Source: Bacteroidales bacterium
Lineage (GTDB): Bacteria; Bacteroidota; Bacteroidia; Bacteroidales; Bacteroidaceae
Length of the DNA: 55,476 nt
Assembly (NCBI GenBank): GCA_004552195.1
Contig: SFPC01000002.1
Coordinates: 1-55,476, forward strand
Direction: 5' to 3'
Each line of letters begins with the position of its first letter. The first letter of the stretch is position 1. The notes below the pieces were generated by a model, which was given only the letters and a program-made list of their open reading frames with translations, was not told the origin of the DNA and did not search any database. This document shows, one piece after another, positions 17,907 through 26,043 of this stretch. The translations under genes and the position numbers were made by a program.

Positions 17907-18941
17907 TTACAGCAAGTCTGCGTAAGCCTCGATGGCCCGCTCTGCCGTTTCAACGGCCTCCGACAGCGGGAAAGGCAGTTCGCCACCCGACGCATTCAGG
18001 TGGCCGCCGCCATGGAAGAATTCTTCGGCCATGCGGTTGCACGGAAAGTCGTCGACCGAGCGGAGTGAAACGCGCACCGTGTCGCGTTCCGTGTCCTCCC
18101 GCAACGAGATGCTCAGCCGCATGCCTTTCACCTGTAAAGGCATATTGACCAATCCCTCGGCATCGCCACGGATAAAATTGAAGCGCTGCATCTCTTCGCG
18201 CGTCAGGGTGAAGAGAGCCGCCTTGCCGCCGGCATAAAACCGCAGCTTTTCGTAGAGGATGTACCCCGTCAGCCGGATGCGGTCTTGAGAGTACACGTGG
18301 AACACATTGCGGTAGATTTTATCCTTGTCGATGCCCTTGGTGAGGAGCAGGGAGATGATTTCGTAGATTTCAGGCCTGGTGGAGTTGTAAGTAAAGCCTC
18401 CCGTGTCCGTCATCATTCCTGTGTAAAGGCATACGGCGGCGGCTTTGCTCATTTCCTCGAAGGCACCCAGCTGCACCAGGATGCGGAACACGGCCTCACA
18501 CGTGGAGCTGAGTTGCGGGAAGGAATATAGCTGTGTCCCCATGGCCGGGTCGGGGTCTAAATGATGGTCGATGACCACTCGCTCCGCTTTCGATGCCATG
18601 ACGGCTCGCTGCATCTCCTGCAAACGGCCCGGCGAGCTGAAATCCAAACAGAAAATCAGATCGGCTTGGGCCAGCCATGCCGTGGCCTGTCCTTCGTGGT
18701 GCTGATAAAACTGCACCGTGTGGCTGCCCGGAAGCCAGCGCAGAAAGTCGGGAAAAGGGTTGGGCAACACCACACGCACCTGTTTGCCCAACGATTGCAA
18801 ATAGTCGGCCCAGGCCAACGAGGCTCCCACCGCATCGCCGTCGGGGCCGCGATGGGCACAGACCACTATTTGGCGGCTCTGCCTGATGGTTTGCAGCAAT
18901 CGGAAAAGTTCTTGTTCGGAAAGGAGCGGAGCAAGCGACAT
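17907..18941 (-). CDS. DHH-family phosphoesterase (NrnA-like oligoribonuclease / pAp phosphatase)
   Basis: 344 residues, the normal length for NrnA. The DHH domain shows AHRGPDGDAVG (H30, D34, D36), D100 and the naming motif D125-H126-H127; the C-terminal DHHA1 domain carries GGGHLNASGG (about 315-324). Known members degrade 2-5 nt RNAs and remove the 3' phosphate from pAp in the cytoplasm. Rpe lies 54 nt upstream and the DUF4886 gene 48 nt downstream, all on minus, so an operon of three unrelated genes is possible. Substrate preference cannot be read from sequence. Confidence 0.85.
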   Translation of the reverse strand: MSLAPLLSEQELFRLLQTIRQSRQIVVCAHRGPDGDAVGASLAWADYLQSLGKQVRVVLPNPFPDFLRWLPGSHTVQFYQHHEGQATAWLAQADLIFCLDFSSPGRLQEMQRAVMASKAERVVIDHHLDPDPAMGTQLYSFPQLSSTCEAVFRILVQLGAFEEMSKAAAVCLYTGMMTDTGGFTYNSTRPEIYEIISLLLTKGIDKDKIYRNVFHVYSQDRIRLTGYILYEKLRFYAGGKAALFTLTREEMQRFNFIRGDAEGLVNMPLQVKGMRLSISLREDTERDTVRVSLRSVDDFPCNRMAEEFFHGGGHLNASGGELPFPLSEAVETAERAIEAYADLL

Positions 18942-18995
18942 GATGGAGTCTTTTATGAAATAGGAAATGAGATTTTCAAATTTGCGGAAGATTTA

Positions 18996-19643
18996 TCAGA
19001 GATTTTTCAGCGCTTCAATCTCGGCCTTGGGGTCCGCCGCCTTGAACACCGCCGATCCGGCCACCAGCACGTCAGCTCCGGCCTCCACCAGCCGCGCGCC
19101 CGTTTCGCGGTTCACGCCTCCGTCAATTTCAATCAGCGCGTGCGACCCCGTGCGGTCCACCAATTCGCGCAACCGCCGCGTCTTTTCCACCGAGTGTTCG
19201 ATGAAACGCTGGCCGCCAAAGCCCGGATTGACCGACATGAGCATCACGAGGTCGAGGTCTGCGATGATATCTTCCAGCACGCTCACCGGGGTGTGCGGAT
19301 TGAGCGTTACGCCCGCCATCATGCCTTCGGCCTTGATTTGTTGCACCACGCGGTGCAGGTGTGTACAGGCCTCATAATGCACATTCATCACTTTGGCGCC
19401 TAAGGCTTTCACTTCCTTGACAAACTTCTCCGGCTGCACAATCATGAGGTGCACATCGAGCGGCTTCTCGGCCTCTTGGGCCATGGCTTGCATCACGGGA
19501 AAACCAAAAGAGATATTGGGTACAAACACACCGTCCATCACGTCTAAATGGAACCAGTCGCAACTGCTCTCATTTAGCATTTTCACATCGCGGCTCAGGT
19601 GGCCAAAATCGGCCGACAGCAAGGAGGGGGAAACTAAAGGCAT
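18996..19643 (-). CDS. rpe: Ribulose-phosphate 3-epimerase
   Basis: 215 residues from the ATG at 19643, the usual size. Interconverts ribulose-5-phosphate and xylulose-5-phosphate in the pentose phosphate pathway. Visible motifs: SPSLLSADFG at the N-terminus, FHLDVMDGVFVPN (about 31-43, metal ligands), MSVNPGFGGQRF and EIDGGVN, then the phosphate-binding VAGSAVF. The frame stays open 42 codons upstream, but that part has no family similarity and the conserved strand begins at MPLVSPS. Confidence 0.95.
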   Translation of the reverse strand: MPLVSPSLLSADFGHLSRDVKMLNESSCDWFHLDVMDGVFVPNISFGFPVMQAMAQEAEKPLDVHLMIVQPEKFVKEVKALGAKVMNVHYEACTHLHRVVQQIKAEGMMAGVTLNPHTPVSVLEDIIADLDLVMLMSVNPGFGGQRFIEHSVEKTRRLRELVDRTGSHALIEIDGGVNRETGARLVEAGADVLVAGSAVFKAADPKAEIEALKNL

Positions 19644-19953
19644 ATTTTTTTTTGTATTACGAATAAAGGGGAAGCGCTTGCGGTCGCCGACCACATCGTT
19701 CCGGAGTGGTTTTTCAGAAGTTACATCCGCAGGGCAGCACTCCGGCGTTCTTTGAAACGATGGTGCCATTGGGCGGACAAGAAACTTATAGGTCGCAAAA
19801 ATAGGGAGAATTCGGCAAATATGCCAACAATGCCGCAGGCTTTAGTTGAGAAGTTTATGGTTTTGGAGTAGAACTTATACTTTGACAAGCAGTTCAAAAA
19901 GCATAGTTTAACTATAAACTTTAAACTGATAAACTTTTAAACTTTCAGAAGCC

Positions 19954-20175
19954 ACTATCTTTACATAATATAGGCGGCGGCTCGGCAATCTAAGCAAGCT
20001 TATTGCTCTCGCCTTGCACTATCTTTACATAATATAGGCTGCGGCTCGGCATAGAAAAAGCAAATCCTTCGGCTTTCCTTTTTGCTCTGCTCTCGCCTTG
20101 CACTATCTTTGCAGAAGATAGGCGGCGGCTCGGCAATCTAAGCAAGCTTATTGCGCTCGCCTTGCACTATCTTTG
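19954..20175 (+). repeat. Family A repeat, copy A3 (three tandem units)
   Basis: Three units on plus, each beginning GGC(G/T)GCGGCTCGGCA and ending CTCGCCTTGCACTATCTTT; two middles are identical (ATCTAAGCAAGCTTATTG) and one differs with a hairpin of its own. At unit ends AAGATAG and CTATCTT are complementary. The interval 19644-20321 otherwise shows only A/T-rich sequence and the promoter described separately. Confidence 0.85.
20081..20111 (+). promoter_or_regulatory. Promoter of the S9 peptidase inside repeat A3
   Basis: TTTG (20081-20084), 19 nt, TATCTTTG (20104-20111). The last unit offers a second TATCTTTG at 20168-20175 without a good upstream box. The leader would be about 150-200 nt. 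Confidence 0.6.
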
Positions 20176-20321
20176 CCCCAAGCTTTAGTTTTGAAGTTGA
20201 AAAGTTCAGGAGTTTATCATATACCGGCATAAACAGTTCAAACGGCATCTGCTCAACTTTCAACGCTTCAACTTTTAACTTTTCCCTCTCCCCATTTTCC
20301 TGCAAATTTCAATACGTATTT

Positions 20322-22169
20322 ATGCAAGCACATCCTTTTATACCGCTCGAAGACTTCTTTCGCCATTCCGAACGCACGGGTTACCAACTTTCACCCGATG
20401 CAAAATACATCTCTTACTTAGCTCCTTGGAACGACCGCCTCAATCTGTTTGTGCGCAGGCTGGACCAGAGCGACGCGGAGGCCGTGCGCCTCACTTCCGA
20501 AACGTCGCGCTCGTTGGCAGGCTACCTTTGGGCGGACAATGAGCGCCTTGTCTTTGCCAAAGACACGGGTGGCGACGAGAACTACCAGCTCTTCGGCGTG
20601 CGCCTCGACGGCGAAGACCTCCGGGCCTACACGCCTTTCCCCGGTGTGCGCGCCACCATCATCGACGACCTCGAAGAGCAGCCGGACTATATGCTCGTGG
20701 GGCTCAACAAGCGCAACCCCGAAGTGTTCGACCCCTATCGCCTCAACCTGCAAACGGGTGAGCTCACGCTGCTGGCGGAAAATCCCGGCAACTACCAGGG
20801 ATGGATGACCGACCACGACGGCCGCTTGCGCGTGGCCATGGCCATCGTCGACGGAGTGAACACACAAATTCTTTATCGCGACACAGAGGACGAACCTTTC
20901 AGCCCCGTGCTGACCACGAACTTCAAGGACGTGGTGGGTTTCCTGGAGTTTACACCCGACAACCGCCAGGTGTACGCCGCAACGAACATTGGGCGCGACA
21001 AGACGGTGCTGGTGCGCATGGACCCGGCCACGTGTGAGGAACTGGAGCTGCTCTACGAGAACGAACGCTACGACGTGGAGAGCATCAGCTACTCACGGCG
21101 CAGAAAGAAGTTGCTGAGCGTTTACTGCACGGGCCACAAAGATCCCGTGCGCCACTTTTTCGATGAGGAGGAACGGCAGCTGCGCGAGCGCATCCAAGCT
21201 CATTTCCCCAACAACCGGCTGGGCATTGCCGACACCGACAAGGCGGAGGAAAACTATCTCCTCTTTGTTGGTGGCGACCGCACCCGCGGGGCTTACTGGC
21301 TGTACAATGTGGAGACAGATGCGCTGACGCACCTGGCTGACCTGGCACCGTGGCTGAAAGAGGAGGAAATGAACGAAATGCTCCCCGTTTGCTACACCAC
21401 GCGCGACGGCCTTTCCATCGAAGCTTACCTCACGTTGCCGCAGGGCTTCACATTGGAAAACGCCCGGGCGCTTCCCGTGGTGGTCAATCCGCATGGCGGG
21501 CCTTGGGCGCGCGACACCTGGGGCTTCAGCTCCGAAGTGCAGTTTCTGGCCAACCGTGGCTACGCCGTGTTCCAAATGAATTTTCGCGGTTCCACGGGTT
21601 ATGGACGCAAATTTCTCGAAGCGAGTTACCGACAATGGGGGCTGCGCATGCAGGACGACATCACCGACGGTGTTCAGTGGCTCATCGGCCAAGGCATCGC
21701 CGACCCTGAGCGCATAGCCATCTATGGCGGTAGTTACGGCGGCTATGCCACGCTGGCGGGTCTGTGTTTCACGCCCGAACTCTACGCCTGCGGCATAGAC
21801 TACGTGGGGGTGAGCAACCTATTCACTTTCATGCAAACCATACCGCCTTATTGGCGGCCTATGCTGGAAATGATGTACGAACAGGTGGGCCATCCGGAGC
21901 ACGACCGCGAGCAGCTGGCTGCCACCTCGCCGGCTTTGCACGCAGAGAATATCCGCGTGCCGCTGCTCATCGCGCAAGGGGCCAACGATCCGCGCGTGAA
22001 CAAGGCCGAAAGCGACCAAATGGTCGAAGCATTGCGCTGTCGGGGCGTGGAAGTGGAATATATCGTGAAAGACAACGAAGGACACGGTTTTCAAAATCAA
22101 GAAAACCGCTTCGACTTTTATCGAGCCATGGAACGCTTTCTGGGGAAATGGATGCACAAGGAGCGGTAA
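20322..22169 (+). CDS. S9 family prolyl oligopeptidase / acylaminoacyl peptidase-like
   Basis: 615 residues from the ATG at 20322. The N-terminal two thirds form the beta-propeller typical of S9 enzymes; the C-terminal alpha/beta hydrolase carries the triad S471 (GGSYGGY), D556 (GANDPRVN) and H588 (EGHGF). NPHGGPWARDTWGF and NFRGSTGYG are standard oxyanion-side motifs. There is no signal peptide, so it is probably cytoplasmic and trims peptides. The frame continues upstream to 20151, but that part translates a family A repeat and is not protein-like. It is followed by a strong terminator and stands alone. Confidence 0.88.
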   Translation: MQAHPFIPLEDFFRHSERTGYQLSPDAKYISYLAPWNDRLNLFVRRLDQSDAEAVRLTSETSRSLAGYLWADNERLVFAKDTGGDENYQLFGVRLDGEDLRAYTPFPGVRATIIDDLEEQPDYMLVGLNKRNPEVFDPYRLNLQTGELTLLAENPGNYQGWMTDHDGRLRVAMAIVDGVNTQILYRDTEDEPFSPVLTTNFKDVVGFLEFTPDNRQVYAATNIGRDKTVLVRMDPATCEELELLYENERYDVESISYSRRRKKLLSVYCTGHKDPVRHFFDEEERQLRERIQAHFPNNRLGIADTDKAEENYLLFVGGDRTRGAYWLYNVETDALTHLADLAPWLKEEEMNEMLPVCYTTRDGLSIEAYLTLPQGFTLENARALPVVVNPHGGPWARDTWGFSSEVQFLANRGYAVFQMNFRGSTGYGRKFLEASYRQWGLRMQDDITDGVQWLIGQGIADPERIAIYGGSYGGYATLAGLCFTPELYACGIDYVGVSNLFTFMQTIPPYWRPMLEMMYEQVGHPEHDREQLAATSPALHAENIRVPLLIAQGANDPRVNKAESDQMVEALRCRGVEVEYIVKDNEGHGFQNQENRFDFYRAMERFLGKWMHKER

Positions 22170-22247
22170 GCCATGCCAACTCACCATGATAAGCCCCAAG
22201 CCTATCGATTATCATTGACCACTCAGCAAGATCGGCCCCCAAGGCCG

Positions 22248-22301
22248 TCAGGCTGCGCCCCGAAGGCAATCCCTTCGGGCGCAGCCTGAACGGTATTTTT
22301 A
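22248..22301 (+). terminator. Terminator of the S9 peptidase gene
   Basis: TCAGGCTGCGCCC (22248-22260) pairs with GGGCGCAGCCTGA (22277-22289), with extra pairing in the CCGAAGG/CCTTCGG loop side, and ATTTTT follows. Confidence 0.75.
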
Positions 22302-22314
22302 CAGGAAAGCCATA

Positions 22315-22358
22315 TAAAAAATCAAACGCGAAGCTCTCTGAAAAGAAAACTTCGCGTT
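22315..22358 (-). terminator. Terminator of the four-tRNA operon
   Basis: AACGCGAAG (22325-22333) pairs with CTTCGCGTT (22350-22358); on minus it is followed by GATTTTTT. It lies 12 nt past the last tRNA. Confidence 0.8.
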
Positions 22359-22369
22359 GTGTTTTGAAG

Positions 22370-22455
22370 TGCTCGAAGCGAGACTCGAACTCGCACGGCC
22401 ATTTCTGGCCAAAGGATTTTAAGTCCTTCGTGTCTACCATTCCACCATTCGAGCG
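22370..22455 (-). tRNA. tRNA-Leu (anticodon TAA)
   Basis: 86 nt with a long variable arm (TTGGCCAGAAATGGCCGT) as in class II tRNAs. Acceptor GCTCGAA/TTCGAGC, anticodon TAA within GGACTTAAAATCC, T-arm GAGTTCGAGTCTC. Last gene of the cluster. Confidence 0.93.
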
Positions 22456-22461
22456 CCTGAG

Positions 22462-22534
22462 AGCGGAAAACGAGACTCGAACTCGCGACCCCAACCTTGG
22501 CAAGGTTGTGCTCTACCAACTGAGCTATTTCCGC
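22462..22534 (-). tRNA. tRNA-Gly (anticodon GCC), copy 2
   Basis: 73 nt; acceptor GCGGAAA/TTTCCGC, anticodon loop TTGCCAA, T-arm GAGTTCGAGTCTC, discriminator T as usual for bacterial tRNA-Gly. Identical to the copy at 22712-22784. Confidence 0.93.
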
Positions 22535-22545
22535 AAAAATACATG

Positions 22546-22629
22546 TGAAGAGGAGGAGACTCGAACTCCCACGTCGCAATTGACACTACCCCCTCAAAGT
22601 AGCGCGTCTACCAATTCCGCCACCTCTCC
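22546..22629 (-). tRNA. tRNA-Leu (anticodon GAG)
   Basis: 84 nt class II tRNA; acceptor GGAGAGG/CCTCTTC with one G-T pair, anticodon GAG in CTACTTTGAGGGGGTAG, long variable arm, T-loop TTCGAGT. Confidence 0.92.
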
Positions 22630-22711
22630 AATGAATTTTGTCTGTCCTGATGATTTTCGCCCGAAAGCGATTGCGCTACCGGGAAAGGCGTTCGCTTCGA
22701 AATCATGTGAG

Positions 22712-22784
22712 AGCGGAAAACGAGACTCGAACTCGCGACCCCAACCTTGGCAAGGTTGTGCTCTACCAACTGAGCTATTTCCGC
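22712..22784 (-). tRNA. tRNA-Gly (anticodon GCC), copy 1
   Basis: First gene of the cluster Gly-Leu-Gly-Leu; same 73 nt as the second Gly gene. Its promoter lies at 22817-22848. Confidence 0.93.
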
Positions 22785-22816
22785 AGTAAACGGCCACTTG
22801 GGCGTTTTTGCGGGTG

Positions 22817-22848
22817 CAAAGATAGACAAGTTCCGGCTTTTAGCAAAA
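22817..22848 (-). promoter_or_regulatory. Promoter of the tRNA cluster
   Basis: TTTTG (22848-22844), exactly 19 nt, TATCTTTG (22824-22817), 32 nt before the first tRNA. Confidence 0.8.
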
Positions 22849-22971
22849 TATTTCCCTCACTTTTTGAAACTACAAGAAAAAAATGACTGCGAATACGCCT
22901 GTGAGCCGACTGCATCAGGGGCTTGGGAGGCGCTGCTCCAAGTAACGAAGAAACAGTTGGCCAATCGCATC

Positions 22972-23052
22972 GAAAAAGTCCTGGACTATTTTTCACAACT
23001 CGCCGAGTAGAAAAAACAAGTCCAGGACTTTTTCGCAACAAGTGGCGGACTT
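22972..23052. repeat. Family B palindromic repeat, copy B3 (likely two-way terminator)
   Basis: AAAAAGTCCTGGACTATTTTT, then ACAACTCGCCGAGTAG, then AAGTCCAGGACTTTTT and a trailing CAAGTGGCGGACTT. It lies in the 405-nt gap between the tRNA promoter and the end of the SRPBCC gene; nothing else recognisable is in the gap. Confidence 0.8.
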
Positions 23053-23189
23053 TGTGGAAGGGGGCCGCCGCAGGGGGTGAATGGATGAAGGGGGCTATAA
23101 ACCGACCCCTGAATTTTCCGATTGCCTAAGTTGCTTCGTGTGGCCGCACGTTGCAGCCCGAAACGGAGGCGGACAAGGGTAGCACGGGG

Positions 23190-23660
23190 TTAGCGGATGG
23201 CGGAGAGAATGTTGGCTAAGCCGTCGGCAGCCTGTTGCAAAGGTTTGGCCACCATGCTCTTCATGAAGAAATTCACCTCGGCTCCTACCGTTACCCGCAT
23301 CTTTGTTTCCATCTCGCCGTGGGGCAGGAGTTGCACCCACACGTAGAGCTGCACGGGAGCTCCTTCGGAGGCAAACTTGATGCACTTGGGTTCGTCGCGC
23401 TCCACGATGCGCAGCGTAATCTGTCCCAACGGACTGGCAATGGTCAGCGAGTCGGTGTCGAAAGTCATGCCTTCGGTGTAGCTGCGCAGGTCGCCCAGTT
23501 TGTCGGCGGGAACCTGTTCGGCCAGTTTGGCCTGCACTTCAGGGTCGTTGAGGCGTTCTTTCAGCGAGGCCAGGTTGTTGAGGTCGGCAAAGCGGTCGTA
23601 AACCACCTGCTGCACCTGCGGAATAAATTTTACTTCACTCTCAAATTTGGATACGGACAT
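23190..23660 (-). CDS. SRPBCC (START-like) family protein
   Basis: 156 residues, no signal peptide. The beginning (SKFESEVKFIPQVQQVVYDRFADLNNLASLKERL) and the alternating strands that follow fit the small START-like lipid/ligand-binding fold seen in many Bacteroidetes; the C-terminal helix (KPLQQAADGLANILSAI) is typical. A ligand is unknown. It starts 30 nt after the ABC permease ends, so it may be cotranscribed with it. Confidence 0.75.
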   Translation of the reverse strand: MSVSKFESEVKFIPQVQQVVYDRFADLNNLASLKERLNDPEVQAKLAEQVPADKLGDLRSYTEGMTFDTDSLTIASPLGQITLRIVERDEPKCIKFASEGAPVQLYVWVQLLPHGEMETKMRVTVGAEVNFFMKSMVAKPLQQAADGLANILSAIR

Positions 23661-23690
23661 AGCTGTGCTGTATTTGTTTGATTGAAATAA

Positions 23691-24674
23691 TTATTTGCGT
23701 TTCAGTAAGATATATATCACCACCGGCACACCCATCAGGGGGGTGATGGCGGCCAAGGGGAGGATGCCGCGTTCACCCGGCAGATGGGATAGAACGAGGG
23801 CCAAGAGTGCCACGTCGGCTCCCCACAGCAGGGTGGCGGGCAGCAGCCGGCGGTGGTCCGCCGTGCGGAGATGCAGCCGCGCTATGTGTGGTACGGCCAA
23901 GCCAACGAAGGAGATGGGGCCGCACAGCGCGGTTACGGTGGCGGTGAGCAGCCCCGTCAGGAGCAAGAGCCAGGTGCGGGTGGTGCGCACGGCGATGCCG
24001 AGGTTGGCTGCGTAGTGCGGACCGAGCAACAGGGCGTTCAGGCTGCGCGTGAAGGGGAACAGGGCCGCCAATGGCAGCACGATGAGGGCTGCATAGAGCG
24101 GCAGACGCGACAGGCCGACGCCGGAAAAGTCGCCTAACCCCCACACCACAAACGAACGCACACCATCGGCCGTGGCATAGAAGCTCAGCAGGGAAATGAC
24201 CGCCGAAAGCACGAAACTCAGCATCACTCCCGCCACCAACAGGGCAAGGTTGCCGCGCAGAAAATGGCTGCATACCAACAGGAGGGCAATGACGCCGCAC
24301 GCACCGACGAAGGCTGCCGCCACGGTGAGCAACACGCCGGAGAGGCTTGCCCCGCCCAGCGACCAACTGCCGCCGAAAGCGAGCAACACCATGGCCGCGC
24401 CCAACGAAGCGCCGCTGTTGACGCCCAGCAACGACGGGTCGGCTAAGGGATTGGTGAACAAACTCTGCATCACTAAGCCGCCGGCTGCCAAAGCTGCCCC
24501 CGACAGCACAGCCGTCAGGGCTTGGGGCAAACGGCTCTCGCAAACGATAAAGCGGGCGGTCGGATCTGCCCCGGCATCGGTCAGTGCCTGCCACACTTCG
24601 GCCGGTGAAAGTGACACGGTGCCTGTGAGCAGACTCAGGGGGAGCAGGATGAGAAATAGCAGGAGGGCTATCAT
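23691..24674 (-). CDS. FecCD/BtuC-type ABC transporter permease
   Basis: 327 residues, about nine to ten membrane helices, as in iron-siderophore, heme and cobalamin importers. Family marks include QSLFTNPLADPSLLGVNSGASLGA, a GLGDFSGV-like segment and LCGPISFVGLAVPHIAR facing the ATPase. It forms the inner-membrane channel and should work with the binding protein at 24864-25976. The matching ATPase is not in this window. Between the two genes lies a perfect 62-bp tandem duplication. The substrate cannot be read; iron complex or cobalamin are the usual options. Confidence 0.9.
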   Translation of the reverse strand: MIALLLFLILLPLSLLTGTVSLSPAEVWQALTDAGADPTARFIVCESRLPQALTAVLSGAALAAGGLVMQSLFTNPLADPSLLGVNSGASLGAAMVLLAFGGSWSLGGASLSGVLLTVAAAFVGACGVIALLLVCSHFLRGNLALLVAGVMLSFVLSAVISLLSFYATADGVRSFVVWGLGDFSGVGLSRLPLYAALIVLPLAALFPFTRSLNALLLGPHYAANLGIAVRTTRTWLLLLTGLLTATVTALCGPISFVGLAVPHIARLHLRTADHRRLLPATLLWGADVALLALVLSHLPGERGILPLAAITPLMGVPVVIYILLKRK

Positions 24675-24700
24675 GGGGTGGGGAGGCGGGGAGTTCTTTT

Positions 24701-24824
24701 TAGAGGGCGAGCGCTTTTTTATAGATTTCTATAGTTTGCTATAATTATCTATAGCTTCCTATTAGAGGGCGAGCGCTTTTTTATAGATTTCTATAGTTTG
24801 CTATAATTATCTATAGCTTCCTAT
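24701..24824. repeat. Perfect 62-bp direct tandem duplication
   Basis: Two identical 62-bp units (24701-24762, 24763-24824) starting TAGAGGGCGAGCGC and rich in CTATAG/TATAGA. They lie in the gap between the binding-protein stop and the permease start. Such an exact duplication is probably recent. Confidence 0.92.
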
Positions 24825-24863
24825 AATGATCTAAAGCTTTCTGTCGCTTGCTTGGGCTTTCTT

Positions 24864-25976
24864 TCATCGCGGGGCGGGGAGCGGGGTGTAGAAGGGTCGG
24901 GTCGTAGAGTCGGCCAGCTCGGGGTGGAACAAGCCGATGAGCGATTGGAGCAAACGGTCGGGGTGGAAAGGCACTTCTTCGTAGAATGCCACCTGCAAGG
25001 TGTTGCATGCCCAAACGCGGCGCTCCTTCCAGGCGGCGAAACGGGTGTAGGCGGGGCAGTCTTTGGCCAAGCCGTCGTAGGTGAGCGGCGTGGTGGCGCC
25101 ATACTTCACGAGCCATAGGTCGGCTCGGTGCGCACGGGCAAAAACACTCTCCATGTCGAGCGGCAAGCTGCCGCTTTCAGGCCGGTCGGCCCAGAGATAG
25201 TGTGCCCCGGCGTCGGTCAGGATTTGCCCCATCGTGCTGTTTCCGCCCGGTTGGTACCATGTGCCGCCCGTGCGGAGGTCGCAAAACACGGTGGGGCGGA
25301 CGCTGTGAGCCCGGCTCGCCTTTTCCCGAAGTGATAAGTAATGGGCGGCTACAACCTGGAAGAGTGAGTCGGCACGAGGCCCTTGGCCCACGAGCCGACC
25401 GAAGAAGCGCATCCACTCTGCCCGGCCCAGTGGCGACGTTTCCATGTAGTCGGCACACTCAATGAGGGGTATGCCCAACTGTTCCAAGGAGCCGTGTCCG
25501 GCATTCTCGAACGGTGAAACGAACACCGCATCGGCGCACAGCGCACGGATGGTTTCCACGTCGGGGTTGAGGCTGTTGCCCACGCTGCACACGCCTTGGG
25601 CGAGCAGTTGGCGGAGTTGTGCCCCGACCACATAGGCCGTGTCGGCCATCCCGGCGATGTGGCTCGCTGCTTGGAGATCGGCCAGCAACGAGGCGTGGAC
25701 CGACGAGAGCAACACGACGCGCTGGAGCGGAGTGCGCACCACGGTGCCCGGGGGCAGTTGTTGCGGCAGGGGCTGATGGGAGGGTATGAGCAAATAAGTG
25801 GCCTGGATGCGTTCGGGATGCCAGGCATCTTTCACCTTCACGATGCAGCAGCTGTCAGTTTCCTCCATTTCTAACAACGAAGCGTAGTCCGTTCCTCCGG
25901 AGGGCTCGTGGGCCGTCGGCGGGGTATGGGTGCAGGCTGTCAGCAACAGCAAGAGGAGAAGGGGCAGCAAGGGCAT
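24864..25976 (-). CDS. Lipoprotein substrate-binding protein of the ABC importer
   Basis: 370 residues. The signal peptide ends in the lipobox LLTAC, giving a lipidated Cys15. Residues about 80-350 resemble periplasmic binding proteins of the BtuF/FecB type: VVLLSSVHASLLADLQ, then VGNSLNPDVETIRALCADAVFVSPFEN and a Trp-rich C-lobe. Prevotella homologues normally serve the adjacent FecCD permease. It is 189 nt upstream of the permease gene on the same strand. Ligand not identifiable. Confidence 0.87.
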   Translation of the reverse strand: MPLLPLLLLLLLTACTHTPPTAHEPSGGTDYASLLEMEETDSCCIVKVKDAWHPERIQATYLLIPSHQPLPQQLPPGTVVRTPLQRVVLLSSVHASLLADLQAASHIAGMADTAYVVGAQLRQLLAQGVCSVGNSLNPDVETIRALCADAVFVSPFENAGHGSLEQLGIPLIECADYMETSPLGRAEWMRFFGRLVGQGPRADSLFQVVAAHYLSLREKASRAHSVRPTVFCDLRTGGTWYQPGGNSTMGQILTDAGAHYLWADRPESGSLPLDMESVFARAHRADLWLVKYGATTPLTYDGLAKDCPAYTRFAAWKERRVWACNTLQVAFYEEVPFHPDRLLQSLIGLFHPELADSTTRPFYTPLPAPR

Positions 25977-26043
25977 GGCGTATCGGGGAAGGGAAGGGTA
26001 GGGATAGGGTAAGGAGGGGTGTCGGCGGTGCGTGGAGCTGTAT

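Noticed and set aside
20151..20321. Upstream extension of the S9 peptidase
   Set aside because: The extra 57 codons translate a repeat and promoter; the conserved protein begins at 20322.
22462..22784. Tandem duplication of a tRNA pair
   Set aside because: Only the two Gly tRNAs are identical; the two Leu tRNAs have different anticodons and bodies, so it is not a simple block duplication.
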